The notes beneath the pieces are model-generated. The model made no database searches. It worked only from the letters and a program-made list of their open reading frames with translations, and was not told the DNA's origin. Of a stretch of 64,000 nucleotides of DNA, positions 1 to 11,714 are shown in pieces (positions within the stretch are counted from its first letter, which is position 1; each line of letters begins with the position of its first letter). Source of the stretch: Galdieria sulphuraria (taxonomy: Eukaryota; Rhodophyta; Bangiophyceae; Galdieriales; Galdieriaceae); contig NW_005178452.1 in NCBI RefSeq assembly GCF_000341285.1, positions 1-64,000 on the forward strand, given 5' to 3'. A program made the position numbers and the translations under genes.

Positions 1-1517
1 TTATCCAGTGAGTTGTCACACTCTTTGGACGTTCGATCGGTAGACCCAACGCTCTGTCCCATACTAAGCTTGACAAAGTTCCCAGAGCTCTACTAACACC
101 AAAAAGAACAGTATAGAAAGTCATTTCTTTGACTCCATAGTAACGTAACAAGGTTCCACTATGAGCATCGACGTTTGGCCAAGGATTGCTTACTTTTCCC
201 TGCAAATAAGAATGTTAGTTTTTCTATCAAAATGGTTGGAGTTGCTTTATACCTGTTCTGTAAGTACTTTTGGGACCACTTCATATAAGAGAGATACAAG
301 TTGAAAAATTTCATCATTTGGAAGGTGTTTCAAAGCAAACTCTCGTTGACAGGAGTAACGAGGATCGGTTCTCCTCAACACTGCATGGCCAAACCCAGGA
401 ATAACATTACCTGAGTTTAAAGTTTCCCAACAAATCTTTGTCAGATTCTCTTTTGTGGGACTTTGACCACCCAACTTTTCCTTTACTTGCAGTAACCATG
501 TAAGCACCTAGAAAAACGCTATAAGTATAAAAATAAATAAATACCAACTAAAAAGAAACTTACATTTTGATTGGCCAAACCATGTAAGGGTCCGGCCAAA
601 CCATTCATTCCTGCTGAAAATGCCAAGAAAGGATCCGAAAGTGCTGAACCAACCAGACGAACTGAGTGCGCTGAGACATTTCCACCTTCATGATCGGCAT
701 GAATAGTCAAATAAAGTCTCATCAATTCATCAAACTCAGGATTCTGAAAGCCCATCAACTTGGTCAATCTTGTGGACATATCCAACTTCAGATCTGCTTC
801 TAGCTGCTTTCCTTGATGGTAAGTATTTCTATAAACCATTGCAGCAACTTGAGGTAGTCTAGCTATTAGAGTCAACGCATCTTCTAAACAATATTCCCAT
901 AATTTGTTCTTTGGTGCACCTCGTGCATATTCCTTTGCAAAAACACTATCTGACTGCATAGCAAGAATACCAATTGAAAATTGTGCCATAGGATGCAACG
1001 AAGTGGAGACGCTATTTAAGGTTTTCTTGACGTGATCCGGCAAGTTCGCTCGAGTAGAAAGTTCTTCACGAAGGGAACCTACTTGCTGAACAGACGGAAT
1101 TTCACCAGTGAGAAGAAGCCATAAGAGAGACTCTGGAAGGGGTTCTCCTCCTTGCTTTATGCCTGGCAGTAACTTTTGACAATCAGGGATGGAGTAACCA
1201 CGAAAGCGAATTCCTTCGTTGGGATCGAGCAACGAAGTTTCATAAGTCATACATTTCACTGATCGCATACCACCATAAGCTTGATCAACAGTGCAGGTTC
1301 CAAGAACTTGATTTCCAACCGCGTGTCTCACCTCTTGGACCTCTTCTCTCATTTCCTGGATCTTCTCTCCAAGAGTCTCTTTTAAAGAAGCGTTGGCAGA
1401 AGACTGCAATAAACGACATGAAAAGATATCCATAAGCTGTTCATGTTGTTTCCAAATAAGACGAGAGGCAGAAGATGAAGCAAACGACTTCCAAGCGAGT
1501 CTAGAATAAGCATACAT
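1..1517 (-). CDS. CIT: citrate synthase, mitochondrial type (3' end cut by window edge)
   Basis: Condenses acetyl-CoA and oxaloacetate to citrate, the entry step of the TCA cycle. Three exons are visible: about 564-1517, 254-507 and 1-199, separated by introns of roughly 55 nt. Recognisable family stretches include [28 protein letters not shown] and, in the last exon, [11 protein letters not shown] and PIERPKSVT, which hold the catalytic His and Asp region. The start chosen at 1517 gives [19 protein letters not shown], a basic, Ser-rich, acid-free leader typical of a mitochondrial presequence. The long arm before the catalytic core matches the eukaryotic mitochondrial form rather than the short bacterial type. 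The stop lies outside the window. Its 5' end is close to the divergent TMEM14-like gene (start 1555), so the 37 nt between start codons must hold both start regions. Confidence 0.95.
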
Positions 1518-1554
1518 AGCTGACGACGAATATTCGATGAATGTATAAAATAGA

Positions 1555-2215
1555 ATGTTCAAATGGAGTAAATCGTGGACTGCCTTGTTTCACAAACCAG
1601 AGCAGCTTTTACTCAATAATAATAATAATTTTTTTGCAAGATATCAAAAGTTTTCAGTCGCAACTTTAAAAGATGTGAACATTATTCTGTATACAAAGGC
1701 CTATAAAGAACGCAATCAGGGAAAGTTAGATGTTCTGTCAAGCACCCCAAGTGCAAGTAAAAGAGTTCCAAGTCGAATACTTCACACTGTTGCTGCTTCA
1801 AGTGGTGCTTCACTTCCAGATTTGTGGAACAGTGTTACTCTGACCTATGGAAGTTTGATTGCTGCAGGAGGGTGAGCATTTTGGATATTTCAAGCGAATC
1901 GTGTCTAAGCTCTGTCATATAGTATTACAGGGTATGTGAGAACTCGTAGCATTCCATCCTTGCTATCAGGTATCATATCAGGTAAGTAAAGGAAGATTAT
2001 AGAAAGAGCGAATTGACCTGTTCCAAGCGGCATTACTTTTTGTTTCTTGGCATCAAAATTCTCCACCTCTCGCCTTTGCCGTGTCTTCATTTTTAACTGC
2101 GGCATTTTTCATGCGTTTTCGAAAAACAAAGAAAATATATCCTTCTGGTATATTAGGTGTCATCAGCGTTGCTGCATCTGCTTTTTTTGGTTACGTTTAC
2201 TATTATTGGACTTAA
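1555..2215 (+). CDS. TMEM14/FAX family membrane protein
   Basis: Small integral membrane protein of the TMEM14 family, which includes plastid FAX fatty-acid exporters and mitochondrial TMEM14C. I model three exons: 1555-1871, 1923-1981 and 2028-2215. Spliced, the frame gives YGSLIAAGGITGYVRTRS followed by IPSLLSGIISG and then IYPSGILGVISVAASA, the Gly-rich helices that define the family. About 90 residues precede the domain and are rich in Ser, Lys and Asn, which fits an organelle targeting leader; FAX proteins carry such a plastid leader, so plastid envelope fatty-acid export is a reasonable inference but not proven. The two introns are 51 and 46 nt. It is divergent from citrate synthase. 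Confidence 0.8.
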
Positions 2216-2264
2216 AAGTTGATAGTTTATAACATTTCTTTTATACGCATTCAAAACAACACAA

Positions 2265-3620
2265 CTACTCTTTTTTATCACTTGACTGTCTAGTTTGATA
2301 CTGTTCATCAACTACTCGCAAAGGAATGTCCGGTAACAATGCTGCGCGGTGAATAAGCCAATATCCAACCAAAACAATCAACAACCAGAACCCAAACAAC
2401 ACAAGTCTCATATGATTCACTCTATCTAAATGGATGGGTTCGTTCTTATTCGGTCGCAATAAGACTAGAATAGGAATCATTACAGAAAATGCACCTATGT
2501 TTTCCATACTCTTGACAAGTCCCATCCAAGAGGAACGGATTCGACTAGGCACGATATGCATTAGAAATAATTCTGTAAGAATAACGATAACAGGCGCAAG
2601 ACAAGTATACGTAAGCCCCAATAAGAAGGAAATCATACGAAATTGAAAGAGGAACTGCAAGCATTCCATGGCTACAACAACTGAACATGAGAAGAGAAAC
2701 ACATAGTTATACCCAAACTTATTAATAAGCTTAGATATTGAAAAAGAGATCAGAATACGCGAAGCAGCAAATATAATCCAAACAAAATAAAACATAAAAC
2801 GACCAGTTTTGGCCATCCACGACCAATTCTCAGCAAACAGTACAAACCAAAGTGTTAAGCTATTGCAAGTAAGAAACAAAAGAGTAGCACCAAACAACAT
2901 AATATAATTCCAATTCTTTAGATAACATGACCATATGCATTTCATCAAAGTGAAAAAGTTCAATTTCTGAGAAGTCATTGAACTTGTAAAAAGGCTACTC
3001 TCTCTGGTCTCAGAGATTGACAATATTGTAAAGATATGAAGACCAAAAGACTGACATAGCAATAAAAAAATTATCCAATTACGATATTTTTCTCCAAATA
3101 GAAGATGAAGCAACGAACCAAAGAAAATAACCAGCCCGAAACCAACATAATTTGGAACCCATGTAGTGAGAATGAAATTGGAAGCTTTCTCTTGCTTCGG
3201 ACGATCCTCCAAATTCTCTAGCACATTTGGCAAAATACAACAACAGGCAGAAACGTTACCAATACCGATAAAGGAAAAGGCAACTGCGTGCAAAGGTAAG
3301 AGTTGCAGAGTGAAAGGCAGTGCCCCAAGAAGAAGCAAATTTCCAAACAGTAGAGGAATAAGAAAAATCATGTACGTCCCATTGCGGCCATGAAGAGAAG
3401 AAACTATACCACAAAGGATATTTCCAAAGAAACCAAGTGTGTAGAAACAAAAATATGGAATGCTCAATTTCCAAAATACCTTATCATACGGAGCTGAGTT
3501 TCTTGAGGGAAAAGCAGCAGCTAAGAAACATAACAATAAAAGAGAAGCGTCTTGAAAACCTTTGGAAAGAAATGGTAATGAAGGCTTCACAAAAGGTTTG
3601 ACCCTTTTCCAATACTCCAT
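2265..3620 (-). CDS. polytopic membrane carrier, MFS/ENT-like
   Basis: Single-exon protein of 451 residues with about ten to twelve hydrophobic segments spread through its length and only short charged loops, so it is a multi-spanning carrier. The layout (two halves joined by a loop near residues 205-225 rich in Ser and Thr, then a second helical half) resembles major-facilitator or equilibrative-nucleoside-type transporters. I could not find a family signature that fixes the substrate. The C-terminal tail (RQSSDKKE) is short and charged and would be cytosolic. The start at 3620 is the first ATG and leads directly to the first amphipathic segment. It lies tail-to-tail with the TMEM14-like gene, with only about 50 nt between stops, and head-to-head with the oxidoreductase at 3654. 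Confidence 0.7.
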   Translation of the reverse strand: MEYWKRVKPFVKPSLPFLSKGFQDASLLLLCFLAAAFPSRNSAPYDKVFWKLSIPYFCFYTLGFFGNILCGIVSSLHGRNGTYMIFLIPLLFGNLLLLGALPFTLQLLPLHAVAFSFIGIGNVSACCCILPNVLENLEDRPKQEKASNFILTTWVPNYVGFGLVIFFGSLLHLLFGEKYRNWIIFLLLCQSFGLHIFTILSISETRESSLFTSSMTSQKLNFFTLMKCIWSCYLKNWNYIMLFGATLLFLTCNSLTLWFVLFAENWSWMAKTGRFMFYFVWIIFAASRILISFSISKLINKFGYNYVFLFSCSVVVAMECLQFLFQFRMISFLLGLTYTCLAPVIVILTELFLMHIVPSRIRSSWMGLVKSMENIGAFSVMIPILVLLRPNKNEPIHLDRVNHMRLVLFGFWLLIVLVGYWLIHRAALLPDIPLRVVDEQYQTRQSSDKKE

Positions 3621-3653
3621 AATTGTTCTCTCACGATTGTTGGCAATTGGCTT

Positions 3654-4851
3654 ATGATTCCTTTCAGCCTATTGCGTTGTTGTTTACCAAAAGGAAATTT
3701 ATATGTACCTAGAAGAAGCGTGCATCTGATGCGTGCTCTCATTCCAAGTCATACTGATCCAAATATTGCAAGGCATGTTTCTCCGGCCGAAGGGCTGAAA
3801 CTTGAGGAAGTTGACGTCCCACAAGTGCGAGAAGACAAGGTAAACATTTCATATTTGCAGATGATTGAAATATTAGTGAATTCAGATAGGTGTTAGTACG
3901 AGTTCGAGCAATAGCGATTAATAGAGCGGATATTTTACAACGAAAGGGACTGTATCCACCTCCTCCAGGGGTGACACAAATACCAGGCTTAGAGTGTGCC
4001 GGAGAAATAGCAAAGATTGGTCCTTCTTGTAAACGAGGTTTTAAAGAAGGTGATTCCGTTATGGCCATTTTGCCAGGTGGTGGTTATGCAGATTATTGTG
4101 TTGTAGATGAGTCCAACTTGATTCATATTCCAAGCAAGTTTAGTTTTGAAGAGGCTGCAGCCATTCCAGAAGTTTGGATCACGGCCTTTCAACTGTTATA
4201 TTGGATTGTCAAAGCTCAGGCAAATGAGTATGTTCTGATACACGCAGGTGCTTCCGGAGTTGGCTTGGCAGCTATTCAACTGGCGAGTAAGTGCCTGAAT
4301 GGTCATGTCATAGCAACGGCTGGTTCTCAACGAAAATTGGAAGCCTGTATTCACTTTGGTGCAAAACAAGCGTTCAATTATAAAGAACAAGATCTTTCCG
4401 TGTCAGATAACGTGAGAAATGTTGCGATAGATGGTGTTCATGTTATTCTAGACTGTGTAGGTGCTTCCATGTGGAACGAAAACGTCAAAAGTTTGAGAGA
4501 AGATGGAAGGTGGGTTTTGTATGGGACTTTGGGAGGAGCAAAGCTAAGGGAATGTAACCTTGCAACTTTGTTGGGAAAACGTCTTAGTTTCTATACTACC
4601 ACACTAAGAGGTCGCACACGCGAGTACAAAACGAATTTAGTCAAGGTCCGTATTTTAAAGTTTTGGTTTCTTCATTGCTTAAGTGTATTTAGGACTTTGA
4701 AAAAAAGATTTTGCCTCGTCTGGTTGATGGTACTTGTGTCCCTGTTATAGACAAAGTGTTTGATGGAGTATCAAATGTTGCTGAAGCTCATGCCTATGTC
4801 GAAGCGAATGCTAATATCGGAAAAGTGGTCGTGAAATGGACTCACTGCTAA
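3654..4851 (+). CDS. NAD(P)H quinone oxidoreductase, TP53I3/PIG3-like MDR
   Basis: Zinc-free medium-chain dehydrogenase/reductase of the quinone oxidoreductase group, expected to reduce quinones with NADPH. Exons about 3654-3839, 3890-4645 and 4693-4851. The family landmarks are plain: RADILQRKGLYPPPPG, PGLECAGEI, the cofactor loop HAGASGVGLAAIQLA, and FEEAAAIPEVWITAFQLL, close to the PIG3 consensus. The last exon ends VDGVSN-like helix then IGKVVVKW. The first 25 residues before MRALIPSHTD could be an organelle leader; the second Met at about 3729 is an alternative start. It is complete and intact, unlike the separate, decayed MDR gene at 53.8-54.9 kb. Confidence 0.9.
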
Positions 4852-4956
4852 GAAACTCGTCAATGAAAATGAACGATAATATTCGTTTTCAAACATGAAC
4901 TTGTCAATAACCTACAAAATAGAGTCGTTCTATGAATTTTGGCAAGTACTTTCTAA

Positions 4957-4958
<2 letters not shown>

Positions 4959-4987
<29 letters not shown>
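4959..4987. repeat. (AT)n microsatellite
   Basis: About fourteen AT units in a row, in the spacer between the 3' end of the quinone oxidoreductase gene and the 3' end of the SND2-like gene. It is a simple sequence repeat with no coding role visible. Confidence 0.95.
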
Positions 4988-4990
<3 letters not shown>

Positions 4991-5010
4991 AACTCGCAAA
5001 ATGTTTCAAT

Positions 5011-5825
5011 TCACTGCCTTCTTCTATGTTCACTCGTAGCCAGCCTTTTAGGTTTCTATGAAAAAAAGTTTATAGAAATAAGCGAAGAATACATTCACTA
5101 CAACCTTGGAGGAGGAAACTGGATTTGTAGGAGATATAAACAAGCATATAACTGAATACAAGCCGTAAGTGGGTATCTATAAAGTTGTCAGGCAAAATTT
5201 TTCTCTACCAAGAAACATACCAATAACAAAGTGAACCAAAACTTTTTTGAAAATATGGCTAATATAGTTGAGAAGCAACAAACATATATTATGTCGTGAC
5301 AGTATTCCATCCAACCCTTTTTCGATATGTCATAACCGCCATCAATTAAGGTTCCTTACAAAGGCCTTCAAAATATTACAAGCATAGCCAAACAATAAGT
5401 TACCTCTATCATAAGTTGGCTTTGCAGCATCATAAAGGAAAAAGAAACAAGAAGCCGACAATAGAACTGAAATTAACTAAAAACCACTCAACAACACGAA
5501 CATAGGAATATAACACAACAATACCCATAGTAAAAACTGCACAACCGTATAAGAATTCCTTCGAAGGACCATTCGCAAGAAGATGTAGGAAACCTAATAC
5601 AACGTTACGGTTTTAAACAAGAACGGCTTCTCAGCGTACATTGGAACCCAGAATCAAGTTGCGTAGGTATCTCAGACGTGACTGGTTGCCTTTCAAAGTA
5701 TTTCGGGCAGAGTTTTGTGCCTAGGAAAAGTTTAGTATGTCTATCAACCACTTTTTCAAACTTCAGACCATTACTTTTCCAATTCCACAAAGACAATTCA
5801 CAATCCTTCCATTTTCATGATCCAT
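5011..5825 (-). CDS. SND2: SND2/TMEM208-like ER-targeting membrane protein, six exons
   Basis: No single long reading frame marks this gene; I assembled it from splice signals. Starting with ATG at 5825, five introns of about 44-54 nt join in frame to give NQSRLRYLRNLILGSN, then a helix pair, then YDAAKPTYDRGTLIDGG, WMEYCHDIIYVCCF, LLLIPTYGLYSV and a basic tail KKPKRLATSEHRRRQ. That order matches TMEM208/SND2: a cytosolic N-terminal helix, short hydrophobic helices, the conserved DGG and HD-I-Y block, the IP-x-Y-x-LY helix and a Lys/Arg-rich tail. SND2 acts at the ER membrane in the SRP-independent targeting route for proteins with downstream transmembrane segments. The donor after WVLL is weak (GTTATA), so that junction is the least secure. 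The gene sits between the AT repeat and the ABCG gene, same strand as ABCG. Confidence 0.8.
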
Positions 5826-5980
5826 TTGATAAAGCAGTCGTCAAAGTGAATATTCTATTTATGGAAGCCACATATTTGCGTTTATTATTTCTTGAGAAAA
5901 TTGAAATTCACTGTAAACGAATACAAATTTCCTAAAGATGCTCATCTACATGAGATGCCTAGTCACGCTGGAAAAACGGC

Positions 5981-8900
5981 TCAACGCTGGACCCATCGGA
6001 TAAACTGGAGACCAAAGAGTGTTGCAAAACGGAAAACCCACCAGAAACCGACAAGAGCGCCTAAGTCATCCCATCTTCGCCAATATTGAAGTCCGAATTC
6101 GCTTAATACTTGCGAACTTGACGGAAGTCAGAACCTGTTAACTCAGTTTCAAATTATAACATACCCACTGTTGATTGGACAGTATCTGCAACAACTATCA
6201 TAGGTATGGTTATTTACAGTAACCGCCGAACATAACCCAACTGGAGCATTCACATAAGGAGTTGACTGATTATTCGAGTTGATCTCACAACTAGGCCAAC
6301 TTGGTGGCTTTGTAAAATAACGATACTCCGATGAAGTACAATAATAGGACTATAAACGTAAATAAGCTTCAAAATTTGTTAAATATACAACTTACAAAAT
6401 TTTCGATCGTGTTTGTTGATATAGCTTCAAGCAGATAACGATAGGGGTCAATCCAATATAACCACTTAAAATAAACTGGTATAGAAGGTTCCGGAATAAC
6501 GAACCCTGCAAGGGCCGACTGAAGTGAGTTCAATACTGGGTTCAGCATCTGCATCAGTTAGTTTGCAATCTTATCATTTCTACGGGTACACTTACATATG
6601 CAACCATTGGATTAGGGGAAAATGTTGCGACAGTTTGCCCTAAAGATATTGCAGACCACATAAAGATAAAGAAATTGAAGTAGAAAAATCCAAATTTGGA
6701 TGCTGGAAAACCTGCTAAGAAATACAAAATGAGAACATAGACGGTTCCTGGCACCAATGAAAATGGCATTTCAACTAATCCAATAGCACTATGCACAGTA
6801 AGGCGATAGGAAAAAGTGCATCTAAGAACTTACATCCAGTAAACGATAGGATAGTATGTCCCTGCAGCAACTTCGCGATAGAATGCCTATGAACAATGTA
6901 ATTCAGTTCACGTCGATATAAAAAATAGGATTGCTTACATCTCGCATCTGAAACATAGGATTAATGGAAGAAGTCTGCTGCATAACACCATACATCGCAC
7001 CCATATAAAGAACTGCAATACTATTTCGGGCACCCTGAAAACAGTGAATATCACCTAACCCTTTGTAAAAAAACAACAACTAACTTGTTGGTCATGTGGA
7101 AACTTGTAAAAAGCGCTTCCCACCAGCAGCGACATAACAACAGCAATAACAAATCTTGTCCTTCCAGAGTTTTAGAAGAATCAGCAAGTTTTCAAGACAT
7201 TTTCTATTACCAGTTGTATGATGGAAAACGCCAGTAACAAATAAAAATTCGTTTTGTCACTTCAACTACTTGGTCTCTGAATGTTGAAGCAACAGAGCTT
7301 CGAAAAGTGACCTTGTGAACATTATCAGGAACAATAGGAGTAATGTTTTCTAGACTCTGTCTTTCTTCCTCCTCAAACTGTGAAGTACTGTCGATTTCAC
7401 CCAATTCAGCCAAAACTCGCCTATATTCTCGAGAATTCTTCCAAACAGAAGCCTTTTTGAATGGTGAGACAAAGTATTCTCGTAGCTTGTCGTAAACATA
7501 CCCAGTCAGTGGTCTGCGAGTTTGAGATACCCGCACCAACAACTTCTAACATCCAGTCAGCAGGATTTCGTCCTTGTTGGATGGGCGCTGCTCCATTACG
7601 AATAAAGTAATCCATCATAACTTTGGAATGAACACCAAGGGGACCAAAATAACTAACATCAATTCAATAGGTTAATAAAAGACTTGGAAAATAAAAGGGT
7701 TCAATACATACACGACGTGGCCACCACGTTGCAAAAGTAATAAATCGTCAAACATTTCAAATATTTCTGTTGAAGGTTGGTGAATCGTACAGACAACTGT
7801 ATGTCCTGCATGTGCGATCCTTCTTATGGCACGCATTACAATTAGGGCAGCTCTGGCATCTAAACCAGAAGTAGGCTCATCTAAAAATAAAACCAAAGGA
7901 TTCACCACCAGTTCAACACCAATAGTAACTCGCTTCTTGGTTTCCGGTGGCAACCCAAATCCAACCATACGATGTTCAACGTCTCGAAGTTCCAAAAGAT
8001 CTAAAATACGCTCAACTGCGAGAATTTTCCTTTCCCTGGAAACTTCCGATGGTAAACGTAACATAGCGGAAAAAGTAATAGCTTCTCGAATAGTTGGCTG
8101 TGGCACATGTATATCTTCTTGTTCCACATAACCATTGATGCGACGAAAAGAAATATGTACAGGCTCTCTGTTCAACTCTACAGAGCCCAAAATTTTTCCA
8201 AAAGTCTTTCTCCGAGCTAAAACATCCAATAATGTGGTCTTCCCAGCACCTAAGTTTTCCTATCAGAAATGACTCCTCAAATGGACTCAAAAATACGAAC
8301 CAGAAGAGCCCATAAGAGCAACCAATCGACCAGGTACAGCATAACCTGTCACATCATTTAGAAGGACAAGATCGTTCTCTGCAAAATCTTTCTTCTTTGA
8401 CAAAAGACGCTGCTTGAGTCCTGTCTTCTGAGACTCTTTTGGTATAATATAATAAAGATGCTTCCAGGTAAAATATATCTAGTTTCATGGAAGAATAATG
8501 TCATATTGCACAAAGTACTAAAACAACAAACCTCCTTCAAACTCAAATGTTCATCTGATTGCAGAACATCTGTTCCTGAAAACGAACCTTCGTCACGATC
8601 CTTTGAAAAGGAGTTGGAGCCATTTAGAGTTTTGCTGTCTCCTCTCCTTGGTTGATGATCATTTCCATTCTCCGTTACAAAATAGATACTTTGGGAAACT
8701 TCCTCTATATTTATGGTACTTTCATGTCTTTCACGAAATATGCGCAATTCTTCATCCAACTCTCTGTTCACCTCTGTAGACGAACGTTTCTTCGTGACAG
8801 CTCTTAAAAATGATTGAGTAGAGTTCGTAAGAGAACTAAACATCTTCTCTTACCTCTTTCCACCTTTTCGTGGGCTAAACTTTAAGAATGTTACACATAA

Positions 8901-11714
8901 GATACCCAATATCGAGTAAAGAGTGTAAAATCCAACCAAAATCAGTACATTGTAAAATTTCCAACCATAAGGATGATTGATCTGAAACTGACGTTGAATA
9001 TACTCTGCACCCGTACTCACTGGACAGGTCTTGAAAGCGTTTGGAATGTACGAAACAGTTGGTCTAACAAAAAACTGTGTTATAAAGTAGAGAACAACAA
9101 AACAAACTTACTCCAATTCTGATGTAGTGCAGAAAAGCCGCAGTCCATCAAACTGGTTTATCATTGAAGATACAAAAGTATAATGAAAAGGAGACAGATA
9201 ATAAAGCCAAATCCTAAAAGTGCAAAGTCCACCTTCTCAAAAATTTCGGTTGAAGCAACTTACCACCAAGGAGGAATACTTCCTCTAGGTAATATAAATC
9301 CAGCAAAAACAATGTTTGCTATCACTACTGCTGGAGATATGGCCGTTGCCACTTCTACCGCAGGTGTTCCAACTGCAATAAGTCGAGTCTGAGCACTCAT
9401 CACCAAATCGAGGATCCAGTAAATGAAAATGAAAAAAAGAAATCTATATTACAACAATTAAAACAAACTGTTACAAGTCTAGAGTTGCTCACATACCTTT
9501 GACCATTATTCAACGGATTGAGACCAGCCATCCAATAAAGTGAGCTGGAATAGAAAGCAACTTCAAGAAAATAAACAGGAGCTTCCTCCAACATTTGAGC
9601 GATAAAGAAAGGTTGCGCCACAATGAAGTTGGCAGAAGTTTGTTTATACAAGACTGCTCTTTGTTCAAAAATGTTTGGCAAAGTACTAATAGAACCAAGA
9701 CCCATTTGTATAAGCGAGATAAACAATGCCCCTATAGAAATATGAAAACAACTGGAAAAAACTGCAAAGAAGAATCTCATACCAACTACAGCTAAACTGC
9801 CTTGTTTATCTCTGGGTTCCTTAAAAAATAAAGCTCCGAGAACAAGACCCATGAAAATGTAACGACAAAAACGAAACATTAGTGTTCCTCTGTTGTTCAG
9901 ATCCATTCGAAACTGACGCAAAACACATAGCTTCAATTGTACATGAAAGGGTTGTAAAACTCGTCTTTCAAGCAAGTGGGATATCTCACTTGCAAGTGGT
10001 CGCCTTCGAGAAATATCTCGTTCCGCATAACCGTTGCTTAATGCTGCAAGAACCTTCTCATGGTATATTGAATTGCGATATTTCTCCTCAAATGAAGCCA
10101 CATTTATGGGAGCCGTTTCTTCAAAGCCAGGACAAACCAAAGTATGTTTAGGATCGGAAACAGAGCAAAGAAACTCGGGAATAGATCTTCTCAGTGGCTT
10201 CCTGATTCCAATAGACTCAAAATAAGGCACTGCTTCAGAAACGCGTCCAAAGAAAAGTTGTTTCCCTTGATCAATTACGAGGACTCTATCAAACAACCAA
10301 TATATATCCTCTGAAGGCTGTTGCATACTAACAATAAATACTCTCTTGTCTCTATCTACCGACCTTCTCATACTGCGAACAATATCAAGACTAACAGCAC
10401 TATCTAATCCTTTTGTAAATTGATCAAAGACAAATAATTGAGCACGACTTCCAACAAGCATTTCACCAATTGTAACTCTCTTTTTCTCACCACCTGAAAC
10501 TCCACGAACACGAGGACCACCAACTCTAGTCTTCAACACACGTTCCAAACCAAGTCCCTAATAATTACATGATATGACTGTGAATCTAAAAATGACAATA
10601 AAATATATTACCCTTGCAACCAAGCGAATCCTGTCGTATCGGATGCGCTTTGCAAACGGAAAAAAGTCTGGTATGGAACAGTCGGCTGCGAACTTAAACG
10701 TATGCCTTGAGAAGGTCAAAAACTTTTCACTCAAACAACGCAATAACCTACCAGACGCTCAGGGTAGGTAAATGAATATCGTCTTGACCAACATGACGAA
10801 CTACATGGTGGAGTTTCTTATGTGCCCCAATACCTCCATAAGAAACCTTAACTCGAGTGAATTGTCTGAATTTTAAAATAAGCTTTAACCAACCTTTCCT
10901 GTGACTTTGAAGCTTTTAGGAGCATCGTTGGCTAATACGTTCAATAACGTTGAAGAACCAGAACCGGGAGGACCTAACACCAATAACATTTCGCCAGGAA
11001 GCACATAGCCAGAAATATTTGAAAGAATTTCTGCGACTGGTTCTTCTTTTTTCAATAAACTTCTCTCAATCTACAGTTCACCCTATAAGAGAACAAGAAT
11101 ATAACAAGAGTTTGAAAGGTGCTACATACAGGTTTGAATGGTGCACGAACTAATCTCAAAAGGTTCTTCAAAGTTGCTACGGCGCTAGTCCAAACTGTTG
11201 GTATTGCTGGTGCATCTGAAACTGGGACCTGTACGCTCAACTTGGACAATTCAACGACGAGTGTCTATATATCTGGTTGAAGATAACTTACGTTATGAAA
11301 AGAAACGCCAAAACTTCTTTCGTGAAAACCCATGGTCTCATAAATTGCTTGTATCAACTCTGCATATTCGTCCCTATCAAAATTTGGGCTATCCACATCA
11401 AAACGTGGTTCTTTGTACCACTCTCCAAGTGACTCCTCTATAAGCTTTGCCTTCAACTCGTATACCTTTGGTTTCAATACTTGGAAATATTTCCAGTCTC
11501 TTCCTTTTTTCATCTCCTCCACGTAAAAATCTTCTTTTTCAAACTTTTCTTCTAAATCCTCGAGTATTCCAAAGTAGTCCTTTTGCATGGGAAGGCTTCC
11601 GTTAGCTGAGGAACTTCCCTCTTTACCATAAGTAGAGTTCACTTTTCTGCCGTCAAGTCTTGTTTCACTTTCGTTATTTGTGGAATATACCTGGTTGGTA
11701 TTTTCCAACTCCAT
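5981..11714 (-). CDS. full-length ABCG transporter, pleiotropic drug resistance (PDR) type
   Basis: Large ABC exporter with the reverse order NBD1-TMD1-NBD2-TMD2, split by more than a dozen short introns. Starting at ATG 11714, an N-terminal extension leads to NBD1: P-loop GPPGSGSST (near 10960), signature VSGGEKKRVTIG, Walker B LFVFDQFTKGLDSA and VSMQQPSEDIYWLFD. A linker near 8.4-8.85 kb joins in frame through the intron at about 8795-8850, so this is one gene, not two half-transporters. NBD2 (7.7-8.3 kb) has P-loop GSSGAGKTTLL, signature region GLPPETKKRVTIG, Walker B LVLFLDEPTSGLDA and CTIHQPS. The last exons carry the PDR cysteine-rich extracellular loop (CCRYCPINSG) and a final helix ending RWVQR then TGA at 5983-5981. 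The last intron appears to skip a nearer CAG and use AAG. PDR pumps act at the plasma or vacuolar membrane on hydrophobic drugs or lipids; the substrate cannot be told here. Confidence 0.9.

Noticed and set aside
4895-5155. 86-codon plus-strand frame across the AT repeat
   Set aside because: It translates the microsatellite (IYIYIY) and lies antisense to the SND2-like last exons.
8358-8843. Possible separate gene start at 8843 (second half of the ABCG transporter)
   Set aside because: The upstream exon joins in frame through a good GTAAGA donor and TTTTTAAG acceptor that removes this ATG, so the two halves are one gene.
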